Of a stretch of DNA of 64,000 nt, positions 1-9,410 are shown piece by piece. Numbering within the stretch: the first letter of the stretch is position 1; each line of letters opens with the position of its first letter. The position numbers were made by a program, and so were the translations under genes. The DNA comes from Hemerocallis citrina (Eukaryota; Streptophyta; Magnoliopsida; Asparagales; Asphodelaceae). Under the pieces are notes generated by a model. The model was not told the DNA's origin. It was given only the letters and a program-made list of their open reading frames with translations, and made no database searches. The DNA lies in assembly GCA_017893485.1 (NCBI GenBank), contig CM030366.1, forward strand, positions 46,808,283 through 46,872,282, read 5' to 3'.

Positions 1-121
1 ATGCTCATTTAATGCTGTGACCTCTGAGCTTCTGTCAGATGAGACTGTAATTAATGCGATGTACGGCTTGATGTGGTAAACAAGGCGACGATTGAGGTCG
101 CTGTTGTCGTTTTGTGTGAAT

Positions 122-176
122 GGGCCGGTAGTACAGGCCCATTAACCTCGTTTGGCGCACCTCTCTCTATAAAACC
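122..176 (+). promoter_or_regulatory. Putative promoter of the left antisense gene
   Basis: A TATA box (CTATAAAACC, 167-176) lies about 160 bp upstream of the ATG at 337. It is preceded by GGCCCATTAA near 136-145, and GGCCCA-type motifs are common in plant promoters. A pyrimidine-rich leader follows. The right element has a comparable TATA-like sequence upstream of the homologous gene, which supports a genuine antisense promoter. Transcription itself is inferred. Confidence 0.5.
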
Positions 177-1239
177 TCACCCCCCCCCCCTCCTTTCATT
201 TTTCACTTCTCCTCTCTTTTGCTCAGGCGATCTTTTGTGCTAAGCGAGTGTTTCCGGTGGTCAAGGTTCGTTTTCTGGTGAAGTTTCCGGCAGCTAATCT
301 TTTAAGGTAACTTATACTCATTTTACTTCATAAACTATGTCTCTTGCTTCTGTCTCCGAGTCGACCTCTTGGTCCGAGCCCTCCATTGAAGTTGTCAAAG
401 ATCGTACTCCAAACAAGGGCAAGAAGGTGTTCGGCAAAGATTCGATTGTGGAGGATCCGAAGCATATGGGAGAGTTCGGAAGATTGTCGGGGCAGCTGAC
501 TGGGCTTCACAGAGTTCGAGAGCTTCCGGAGGATCAAGCCGAGCGAATTGTTCACGGGAGGGGGAGGTCCTTCGAGGAGAATGCAGCGAGGGAGACGACG
601 GAGGCGGACGAGACGGTGTCGATCCTTCGCGAAGAGGACTTGGGAGTGATCCGTGACTATTTCCAGATCCCGGAGGAGTACGAGCTTATGCTGCCGGGTC
701 CCGGGGTTAGGGCCAACTCACCGCTGCCAGTGACCATGTGTTGCTGGCCGGATGACGCCTTTATCGCCGGGGCTCGGCTACCTCTCCATCCGTTCGCTAT
801 CCTCGTCCTGAGTTGGTTCGGGGTCAGCCCCATCCAACTCATGCCGAATGCATGGAGAGTCATAAACGGCCTCGTACTTCACTGCCAAGCCGTTGGGATC
901 GAGCCGGAGCTGAACGTGCTTCGGACAATCTATCGGCTACACCAAGGGAATAAGTCGGAGTACCAATACTATTTGGCTCCGAGGATGGTGGCAGGCTCAT
1001 CATATGCCCCGACTCCATCAAGCACTGGCGTGAAAAGTACTTGATAATGCAGAGTCCGGAGGCCTGGCCGATCCCCTCCGGTTGGGTGGAAGGGGTGCCG
1101 AAGAGGGTGAGGGCGCTGCCCAAGCTTCATCCTGAAGAAGAAGAGGCAGTTCGGACACTTCTCGATCGGCCGAAGTATGATTGGAAGGAGCTGACCGAGG
1201 ACATCTTGTTCAAGGGAGGGCTCTGCCATGTAGATCCCA

Positions 1240-1323
1240 GTACGCGGCTTCTTTTATGGTTTGTTTTTCATATTTTATTTTGCACGAGTTGTATAGCGCT
1301 AACGAACTTTGTCTTTAATGTAG
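1240..1323 (+). other. Intron 1 of antisense gene 1 (left)
   Basis: This 84-bp AT-rich insert has a GTACGC donor and a TTTAATGTAG acceptor. Removing it joins a codon split after CCC-A to AAGCGATGG in frame. The right element has an intron at the same codon with borders GTATGC and TTTGTGCAG, and its coding flanks are much better conserved than the intron. Confidence 0.75.
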
Positions 1324-1769
1324 AAGCGATGGACTACGACGCGGTGCTAGCTTTGAGGGCAGGCCTCGCCAGTAAGGCGCCGAAGAAGCGCAAGAGGGTG
1401 GCCACCAAGTTGCCGACCCCAAAGACTCCGAGGGTCACGGAGACGATCGAGGAGACGGAGACCCTCAGTAGCCCGGTCGTTGTCGGTGGCGGCGCCTCGA
1501 CATCGAATGCGGTCGGAGAGTTCCCCATCGCCGCAGCCCTCGGGATGACGACATCGCCGCTGTCAGTGGCGGCCGAGGAGCTCCTGACCAAGGAGCATAG
1601 GAGGATCCATATTCCAGACTGGCAAGTTCGGAAGCATGATGGATTCCTCGGCAATTCCTTGGCGAGCATGCAGGCCGTCAAGCATCTGGCGGCGTCGAAG
1701 GATCGCGCTGCCATGGAGGCCGGGCAAGAAGGTGACGACGTTATCGAGATCGCTCGCTCGGCCGTTTCG

Positions 1770-1851
1770 GTAAGTATTGGATTTCTGCCGTCGTTGAATT
1801 TCTTTAGCTATAATTCTTCTAACTCTTTTGGTTCTTCTTTCCTTGTCGCAG
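1770..1851 (+). other. Intron 2 of antisense gene 1 (left)
   Basis: This 82-bp intron has a strong GTAAGTATT donor and a pyrimidine-rich tract ending CTTGTCGCAG. It lies between codons (phase 0), with GCC-GTT-TCG joined to ATC-ATT-GTC. The right element has the equivalent intron at 38797-38888 with a GTAAGT donor and a CTTTTCAG acceptor. Confidence 0.8.
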
Positions 1852-2660
1852 ATCATTGTCCATTTTGGACACCTCACCGAGAGGCTGGCGGCTCTGGAAA
1901 AGGATCTGAAGCAGGAGTCCGACCAGGCTCGAAAAGAGAAAGCTTGGATGGGGAACGAGCTCGACAAGGTCAGGGTCGAGTTCGAAGGGAAGGCGGCGAG
2001 GGTCGAGTTCCTCGAGGCCCAGGTCGCGAAGTTGGAGGGCGATCTTCTCCGCCAGAAGGAGGAGGCGGCCAAGCAGTTGGCCGAAGCTGAAGAGGCGAAG
2101 GCTGCGGCGGTGAAGGGGGCCGAGGACGCGACCCTGGCGAAGACGCAAGGCTTCCTCGCCCAGAACATGGCTAAGGCATATGCCGAAGCCATCGCCCGGG
2201 TGACGAAGACGTACCCTGACGTGGACTGCTCGGGATGGAGACTGTTCCTGGGCCACGTCGAGGGCTTCGACCCCGAATCAGAGGGGGAAGAAGAAGAAGG
2301 GGAGGATGAAGCCGAGACTGAAGTCGAAGTCACCGACGAGGTCCCAAGCACTGTGGTTACCCCGCTGGCGGTGGTGCCCCCTTTGGAGACGTCGACCCCC
2401 ACCTGCTCTCGCCGCCCTGGGAAAGAGGTCGCACCCTGACTCCGCTCGTTTTTACTCCTGTTCTTTTTCTTTTCTTTTTTTTGTAGCGCCTAATTGCGGA
2501 CTGGCCACCGCTTTTTTGTTATGAATGAAAAACTTTTTGGGTTCGACTCTGTGTCTTCATCGTTTCCCAACAACTGTTGAAAATTTGTTTGAAAATTTTT
2601 GAAGTGTAGGACTTCGGCAATGCGCTTAAAAATTTGCTGTTTGTCTCGACTTCTTTTCAG

Positions 2661-3581
2661 CTTGTGGTGGTAACTCAGGACGTCGAGCCCACTCGCTCGG
2701 ATGACAACGCTCGGGCCGAGGCTGGCTTAGGGGCGACGAGGCTGTTCTTGGCGAGGTGCCGAGAGCGGCTTTACAAAGTCGAGCTGGGATTGCGTCGAGC
2801 TGAAAGCGAGCGGAACCATCTTCAGCTCATCCTAGGTCGGCGAGACATCGAGATCCGGCGTCTGGAGAGCATGATTTCCGAGATGACCCCCTTAGGAGAG
2901 GACGAAGGTTCGTCAACCGCCTTTAGCTACGGGCTTCGGATCAAGTGCATTCGCCACACCTTATCCAAAATAACAGCGGAGAGGGACGATCTGCTTTCTA
3001 AGATCCGCCACCTGCAAACTGTAGAGACGGAGCTTCGGACGGAGGGAGAGGGACTGACGGCTGAGGTGGCCAAACTGACGACCGAACGGGATGAACTGAC
3101 GGCCAAGGTTGACGCCCTGAAGAGAGCCACGGTAGACAAGAGCATCGAAGTCACCCACCTTCGCCGTCTTATCGTGAGTCGCTCCGGCGTCCCGAGCTCC
3201 GCGATACCTCCTCGCTTCGAGGTCAATGTCAAAGATGACTCATTGCGAGACCGGATATCAGAGCTGGAGGCGGAGGTGGCTCGTCTCAAACCGCGTTCGG
3301 GGCCGATCAATGTGAGGAGCACTTCGTGTACTCGCACGGAGAGTGATCGGGGCATCACATTTTACGAGATGGCGACCCGTCCGCCTCTCGGCCATCCTAG
3401 CCCGGGGGATGCGCAAAGCTCGGTGGCCATTTCGTCGAGCGGGGCATCCGTCGGTGCGGCTGCTAGGAGCAGTGCCGAGGGCACGTCCCAATTCGCTGGT
3501 TTGGGGTCGAGCTCCGGAGGTAAACATCGCCGACCTCGAGTGTCCTTGAAGAGGAGCATCCCTGCGCCACAGAAATATTGA
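2661..3581 (+). CDS. Antisense gene 2, left copy: coiled-coil protein of unknown function
   Basis: An open frame starts immediately after a good splice acceptor (TTCTTTTCAG, ending at 2660) and runs 306 codons to a stop at 3581. No convincing ATG begins it, so it is more likely a downstream exon than a free-standing gene. The protein is rich in heptad-like Leu/Glu/Arg stretches (about residues 25-80, 105-165 and 200-220). These are followed by a Ser/Gly/Ala-rich tail and a basic end. It resembles both a truncated unit (36480-36939) and a fuller one (37129-37959) in the right element. No catalytic motif is visible. It could be a structural or nucleic-acid-binding accessory protein, but that is only inference. 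Confidence 0.6.
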   Translation, partial: LVVVTQDVEPTRSDDNARAEAGLGATRLFLARCRERLYKVELGLRRAESERNHLQLILGRRDIEIRRLESMISEMTPLGEDEGSSTAFSYGLRIKCIRHTLSKITAERDDLLSKIRHLQTVETELRTEGEGLTAEVAKLTTERDELTAKVDALKRATVDKSIEVTHLRRLIVSRSGVPSSAIPPRFEVNVKDDSLRDRISELEAEVARLKPRSGPINVRSTSCTRTESDRGITFYEMATRPPLGHPSPGDAQSSVAISSSGASVGAAARSSAEGTSQFAGLGSSSGGKHRRPRVSLKRSIPAPQKY

Positions 3582-3904
3582 TGATCATTTTTGAAGCCTT
3601 TGTATTTAGTCTAAGTGTAGTGAGTCGGCATTGTAATTTTTGCTCTTCAAAGCCTTGTAATCTTGTTGTATGGAAGAGTCGCTTTGTACTGCATCCCAAT
3701 TATTAATAATATTTCTTTCTCAAACTTGCATGTTCTTTTTATCTCTGTGTAGTTGCTTTGTTTGCGATAGCGTTCATCATGCCAAGGTCCCTGAGCTGGT
3801 CTTTTGCTCATGTGGGGGTCGACGACATGAGTGTTCGGCTAGTGGTGCCGAGCTTATGCTTCTCGCGAACTTCGCGAGACGTGTCGAGTTTGCCTAATAG
3901 TGAG
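3582..3904 (+). other. 3' untranslated region of antisense gene 2 (left)
   Basis: This stretch between the antisense stop codon and the tandem array is mostly T-rich and non-coding. It matches the right element closely at 36200-36480 (read on the minus strand), including the 'tcggcattgtaatttttg' region. It probably holds the polyadenylation region of the antisense transcript; no single signal is decisive. Confidence 0.45.
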
Positions 3905-5322
3905 CTCGCAGAGTGGGATCGAGCCAAGTGTTTGCAATCTGAACCATCGTTAGAGTAGTTCAACGGTTGTGGGAGCAATTCCGAAGGGCGAACTACCTCT
4001 AGTTCACTTAGGAGCGAACTTGCGAAGTAGAATCAAGCCAAGTGTTAGACTCCGAACCATCGTTAAATTAGTTCAACGGTTGTGGGAGCAATTCCGAATG
4101 GCGAACTACCTCTAGTTCACTTAGGAGCGAACTTGCGAAGTAGAATCGAAGCCAAGTGTTGAACTCCAAACCATCGTTAGATTAGTTCAACGGTTGTGGG
4201 AGCAATTCCGAATGGCGAACTACCTCTAGTTCACTTAGGAGCGAACTTGCGAAGTAGAATCGAAGCCAAGTGTTGAACTCCAAACCATCGTTAGATTAGT
4301 TCAACGGTTGTGGGAGCAATTCCGAATGGCGAACTACCTCTAGTTCACTTAGGAGCGAACTTGCGAAGTAGAATCGAGCCAAGTGTTGGACTCCGAACCA
4401 TCGTTAGATTAGTTCAACGGTTGTGGGAGCAATTTCGAATGGCGAACTACCTCTAGTTCACTTAGGAGCAAACTTGCGAAGTAGAATCGAGCCAAGTGTT
4501 GGACTCCGAACCATCACTAGATTAGTTCAACGGTTGTGGGAGCAATTCCGAATGGCGAACTACCTCTAGCTCGCTTAGAAGTGAACTTGCAAAGTAGAAT
4601 CGAGCCAAGTGCGGGACTCTGAACCATCGTTAGAGTAGTTCCACGGTTGTGGGAGCAATTCCGAATGGCGAACTACCTCTAGCTCGCTTAGAAGCGAACA
4701 TGCGAAGTAGAATCGAGCCAAGTGTTGGACTCCGAACCATCGTTAGAGTAGTTCAACGGTTGTGGGAGCAATTTCGAATGGTGAACTACCTCTAGCTCGC
4801 TTAGAAGCAAACTTGCGAAGTAGAATCGAGCCAAGTGCTGGACTCTGAACCATCATTAGAGTAGTTCAACGGTTGTGGGAGCAATTCCGAATGGCGAACT
4901 ACCTCTAGCTCACTTAGAAGCGAAATTGCGAAGTAGAATCAAGCCAAGTGCTGGACTCCGAACCATCGTTAGAGTAGTTCAACGGTTATGGGAGCAATTC
5001 CGAAATTCCAAATGGCGAACTACCTCTAGCTCACTTAGAAGCGAACTTGCGAAGTAGAATCGAGTCAAGTGTTGGACTCCGAACCATCGTTAGAGTAGTT
5101 CAACGGTTGTGGGAGCAATTCCGAATGGCGAACTACCTCTAGCTCGCTTAGAAGAGAACTTGCGAAGTAGAATCGAGCCAAGTGTTGGACTCCGAACCAT
5201 CGTTAGAGTAGTTCAACGGTTGTGGGAGCAATTCCGAATGGCGAACTACCTCTAGCTCGCTTAGAAGAGAACTTGCGAAGTAGAATCGAGCCAAGTGTTG
5301 GACTCCGAACCATTGTTAGAGT
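3905..5322 (-). repeat. ~113-bp tandem array between pol and antisense genes (about 12 copies)
   Basis: Head-to-tail copies are spaced 113 or 114 bp apart (the motif CGGTTGTGGGAGCAATT recurs at 3964, 4077, 4191, 4305, 4418 and onward to about 5217). One unit carries a short internal duplication near 4990-5010. Many units contain a short inverted repeat, CGCTTAGAAGCG. The array lies exactly where sense pol and antisense transcripts would converge. The right element has a homologous array with a 111-bp period. Confidence 0.9.
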
Positions 5323-5515
5323 GAAGAGTGAAAGCAGAGAGATGCCAACAATAGTAAATTATGAAAAAACTTTCTTTATTAATGATTAATAGTTGGCTGC
5401 TTCAAAAGTTGCTAGCCGTTATTATGAGAGAAAAAATAAAAGAAAATCATTACAAGTGATAGGAGAGGAACGGTTCGACATCTCGAAATACTTAGAGAGG
5501 CGTTGGTGCTCTCTC
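5323..5515 (-). other. Spacer between integrase stop and tandem array (left Tat)
   Basis: This AT-rich non-coding spacer begins just past the integrase stop and runs to the array. It aligns by eye with 35308-35484 of the right element, including the shared 'ctaagtatttcgagatgtcg' area on the pol strand. No open frame or signal stands out. Confidence 0.5.
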
Positions 5516-6620
5516 TTAGTATTTTAAGAGATGGTCGGCATTCCATGTCCTAGGGATCTCCCTGCCTTCGAGGTCTTCTAGCCTGTGTGTGTCAGGCCGA
5601 ACTTCTTTGACGATCTTGTAAGGTCTCTCCCAATTTGGAGCGAGTTTACTCTTTTGACCAGGAAAGGAGATGGCCAACTTTCTAAGGACCAGGTCCCCCT
5701 CTTTGAGATCCGTGGGGCGGACTCTCTTGTTGTATGCCAACTCGATCCTTCTTCGGTAGCTTTGTTGAAGAATGGCAGCTCTTTCTCTGATCTTATCTAT
5801 CAGGTCTAGATTTGCTCTGAGCTCTCTGGCATTTTGCTCTTCTTCATAAGCTATTAGACGAGGAGAGGGTATTCCGACTTCTAGGGGGATGATGGCCTCG
5901 GACCCATAGGTGAGATTGAATGGGCTCTCTCCTGTGGGGGTCCGTTTTGTGGTGCAGTAGTTCCACAACACATTGGGAAGCTGATCGACCCATAAGCCTT
6001 TGGAACATTTATCCAACCTCTTCTTAATGCCGGAGAGGATCTGTCAGTTAGCATTTTCAGCTTGGCCATTCGACTGGGGATGTGAGACGGAGGAGAACCT
6101 GTGTTGGATGGCAAGGTCTTCGCATAGAGCTCGGAAGGTAGCCCCGGTGAACTGGGTTCTGTTGTCTGTTATCAAGACCCGAGGGATGCCGAATCGGCAG
6201 ATCACACTCTTCCAAAAGAACTGAACAACCTTGTTCTCGGTGATCGTGGCCAAGGGCTCGGCCTCTATCCATTTTGAAAAGTAGTCGATCTCCACAACTA
6301 AGAATTTGAATTGTCCGGGAACTGGTGGAAATGGCCCTAGTAAATCCATCCCCCACATTGCAAAGGGGACTGGACTTGATAGGGAAGTTAGTGGAGCTTG
6401 TGGGAGGCATCGGATGTCGGAGTACTTCTGACAGGAGCTGCATTTTCGAACGTGTCGTTCGGCGTCTCGTAAGAGAGTGGGCCAGAAATATCTGTAATTC
6501 AACACTTTGCTGGCCAAGGATCTGGATCCCGAATGTGCCCCGCCGATGCCCTCGTGAAGTTCTTGCAGGGAGTAGTCGGCCTGCTCGGGGAGAGGCATCT
6601 CAGGTAAGGCCGGCCGTCTA
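5516..6620 (-). pseudogene. Integrase, left Tat element (broken)
   Basis: Two minus-strand frames make up the integrase. 6598-6044 holds a zinc-binding stretch (CSSCQKY) and the catalytic core, with Asp in WGMDLLGPF and Asn-Arg in ITDNRTQF where ITDNGTQF is expected, then HPQSNGQAE with the conserved Glu. 6016-5516 holds the C-terminal region that ends near HLLKY. They are separated by a TGA at 6044-6046. Upstream, a frame change near 6605 separates this part from the RNase H domain. The right element has a frame change and a TGA at the same places. Integrases of this family insert the cDNA into chromosomes; this copy should not make an active enzyme. Confidence 0.8.
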
Positions 6621-7330
6621 CCTGTGTGAAGGAGCGTTTATATAGGATACCTCCGATTAGTGTGTAACGCTCAACTCGGGTTCTCACTCTTCGAGATTCC
6701 TTGGGATCCTTGGGGAGGAGTCCGTCCCTTAAGAATTTGACGAGGAGTTTCATCCAGTTGTCTTCGACCAGGACAGGCAGCGACTCCATAGAGTCGGGAG
6801 TTTCGTCCTCTATACTCGGCTTCAGAAGGACCTCTATCAAGACGGTCTGCTCGAGACCTTGAAGGGAGGAAGAGGCTAGTTTTGAGAGGGCATCGGCTTG
6901 AGCATTTTCTTCCCGGGGTATGCGTTGGATGAAGGCTTCTTCAAACAGTGCCATGAGGCTCCTGACCTTGGCTAAGTATTTAACCATCCTGTCATCACAT
7001 GCTTCATATTCGCCGAGGACCTGGTTCACGACTAGCTAAGAGTCGCTAAATATCCTAAGGCGTTGTGCCCCTGCGTTGCGAACCATTCCAAGGCCGGCTA
7101 TGAGTGCCTCGTATTCTGCTTTATTGTTAGAGGCCTTGAAGTTGATACGGAGGGAGTATTGGAGGATGAAATCATCTGGGCCTGCCAGAATGACCCCTGC
7201 CCCGCTTCCCTCATTGCAGTAGGATCCGTCCACATAAACTGACCAGACGGGTGGTCCATTCACTGTTTGGCTGGACTCGGGGATGGTACTTTCAACTATG
7301 AATTCTGCTAAGGCCTGAGCCTTGATCGTG
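6600..7330 (-). pseudogene. Second (archaeal-type-like) RNase H and linker, left Tat element
   Basis: The frame contains WSVYVDGS with the first catalytic Asp, a NKAEYEAL segment with the Glu, and IFSDS with the next Asp. After a TAG stop at 7036-7038 it continues as VNQV, with a downstream AQADALSKLASS motif carrying the last Asp. Two RNase H domains, the second of archaeal type, are a published trait of Tat-lineage elements. The stop between the catalytic segments disables this copy. The right element lacks this stop but has a TGA 33 bases upstream of the equivalent position. Confidence 0.7.
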
Positions 7331-8661
7331 GTCCGAGGCTGATAAGTTATATCGTGCTGGCTCAGCTCGATAGACCACTTCATAAGGCGAGCCGAGGTCT
7401 CTGGCTTGTGGAGGACCTGCTTCAGCGGTTGGTCGGTAAGAATGACCACCGAATGAGACTGAAAGTACGGGCGAAGCTTTCTCGCGGCCATCACCAGGGC
7501 ATAAGCCATCTTTTCTATCTTCGGGTAGTGGAGTTCGGCATCCCGTAGTACTTTGCTCACATAGTAAATGGGCTTGTGAGCCCGGTCTTCTTTCCTTACT
7601 AAATCGGCACTGAGAGTCTGTTCGGAGGCTGCCAGGTAGAGGTAGAGGGGTTCTCCAGGAATTGGTTTGCTGAGGAGAGGAGGACTGACGAGGTAAGCCT
7701 TGAGCTGGTCGAAGGACTCCTGTTGCTGTTGTCCCCATTCAAAACCTTTAGCCCCCTTGAGGGCCTTGAAGAAGGGAAGGCATTTCTCTCCGGACTTCGA
7801 GAGAAAACGCCCTATGGCGGCCAAGCGGCCTGTTAACCTCTGAACTTCCTTAACATTTTTGGGAGGGGCCATGTCTAATATGGCCTTGATTTTCTCAGGG
7901 TTTGCTTCAATTCCTCATTGGCTAACCATGAAGCCGAGGAACTTTCCTGACGAGACACCGAATGCACACTTATTCGGATTGAGTCTCATGTTGTGCTTTC
8001 TCAGAACGTCAAACGCTTCTTGGAGGTCGGTCACATGATCAGCACCTCGGATGTTTTTTACAAGCATGTCGTCAACATACACCTCCATGTTTTGGCCGAT
8101 TTGAGCTTGGAAAACCCTGTTGACAAAGCGTTGATATGTTGCGCCTGCATTCTTCAAACCGAAGGGCATGACCCTGTAACAGTAGAGGCCCTGGTCGGTC
8201 ACGAATGAGGTCTTCGGGATATCCGGAGGGAACATCCGGATCTGGTTGTAGCCTGAGAAGGCATCCATGAAGCTGAGGAGCTCATGTCCTGAGGTGGCAT
8301 CAATCAGAGTGTCAATACTTGGAAGAGGAAAGGGCTCCCTGGGGCAAGCCTTGTTGAGATCGGTAAAATCAATACAAATCCTCCAAGTCCCGTTAGACTT
8401 CTTCACCATTACGACATTCGACAACCACTCGGGATAGTTTACCTCTTGCATGAACCGGGCCTTCAAGAGCTTGTCCACCTCCTCTTTTATAGCTAGCTGG
8501 TGCTCGGGGGCGAACTTGCGCCTCTTCTGCTGAACCGGTTTGGACCCCGGAACAACGCTGAGGCGGTGGACTAAGAGTTTTTGGAAATTCCGGGCATGTC
8601 TGCAGCTGACCAAGCAAAGAGGTCTCGGTTCCTTCGGATGCACTGTACAATGTCCGAGCAT
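7331..8661 (-). pseudogene. Reverse transcriptase and first RNase H, left Tat element
   Basis: Frame 8661-7915 carries the RT fingers and palm: [15 protein letters not shown], then [12 protein letters not shown], and the catalytic YVDDML at about 8090. A TGA at 7915-7917 interrupts it, and the frame resumes at 7872 with the connection domain and the first RNase H ([14 protein letters not shown], then LTDQPL). The enzyme copies genomic RNA into cDNA in the particle. At the junction with protease (about 8580) the left copy is one base shorter than the right copy, giving a frameshift. RT motifs are intact but the polyprotein is not. Confidence 0.85.
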
Positions 8662-9377
8662 AGGGCGGACGGGAGGGTCTTGCTAACAAAGAACTTGCGA
8701 GTTGGGTCCTGCTCTGAGAAGAGCACTTCCTCCAATGCATCTACCGGCTCGGACGTCGGTCGGGCAGCATCTTGGGAGATTTCCAGAGTTTCTAAGTAGA
8801 GGACGGGACTGAGGGTAGAGGTCATGTAGCACTGGTGGGCCATTTCCTGATTGCCTTTTACTTCCCCTACTCCGGCCCGAGTAGGAAACTTCATTTTGTG
8901 GTGATAGGAGGAAGGGACGGCTTCAAAGGCAGCTAGGCCGGGCCGACCCAGAATGACATTGTAGGCTGCAGGGACATCTATGACCATGAAGTCCATCGAC
9001 TCCGTTCGGGCAGTAGGAGTTTTGCCAGCGGTTACGTCAAGGGTGATCACCCCTTCAATAGTCACTGGCACTCCCGTGAACCCATGGAGCTTATAGCTGG
9101 CGGGCTTGAGTCTGTCTCGGGAGAGCTTTAGGCCTTTAAAAGCGGCGAGGAAGAGGATGTTAACGGAGCTGCCATTGTCCACTATGATCCTCTCCACTTT
9201 GAAGTTCGCCATGTGGAGGCTGATGACGAGTGCGTCACAATGAGGGGTGCGAACACCTTCAAGATCTTCGTCTGAGAATGTAACGGGCACTCCGAAGCCT
9301 TTGGGAGGAGGGGTGGCGCGAACCGAATTGACTTCTCTTATAAATGCCTTTCGAGAGGAGTTTGAGGAGCCCCCCAT
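8571..9377 (-). pseudogene. Aspartic protease region, left Tat element
   Basis: A 268-codon frame contains the retropepsin-like active site VDNGSSVNILF at about 9170-9200 and a later YNVILGRPGLA segment typical of gypsy proteases. The DNG form instead of DTG or DSG is shared with the right copy, so it is probably the lineage norm and not damage. The protease would cut the Gag-Pol polyprotein. The frame differs from gag and ends in a frameshift before RT. Confidence 0.75.
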
Positions 9378-9410
9378 TGGGCCCCCATGAATGAGGTGTA
9401 GGACATGCTC

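Larger units (their letters stand above)
337..2439 (+). pseudogene. Antisense gene 1, left copy: gypsy-type-transposon-domain protein with coiled coil (3 exons)
   Basis: The gene is best read as exons 337-1239, 1324-1769 and 1852-2439. The introns have GTACGC...TGTAG and GTAAGT...CGCAG borders, and the joined exons stay in phase. Exon 1 carries a region resembling the plant 'putative gypsy type transposon' domain (PF04195-like), with LPLHPF followed by a QLMPNAW core around residues 145-175. Exon 3 is a long Glu/Lys/Ala-rich coiled coil with an acidic tail. The homologous gene in the right element keeps the same exon borders and phases. The frame shifts by one base near 985-1005, between the YYLAPR and PDSIKHW motifs, so this copy probably does not encode a full-length protein. 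The function is unknown. It lies antisense between pol and the 3' LTR of its host element. Confidence 0.7.

Noticed and set aside
3905..5322. CRISPR-like array
   Set aside because: Units are contiguous near-identical 113-bp repeats without unique spacers, in eukaryotic retrotransposon DNA.
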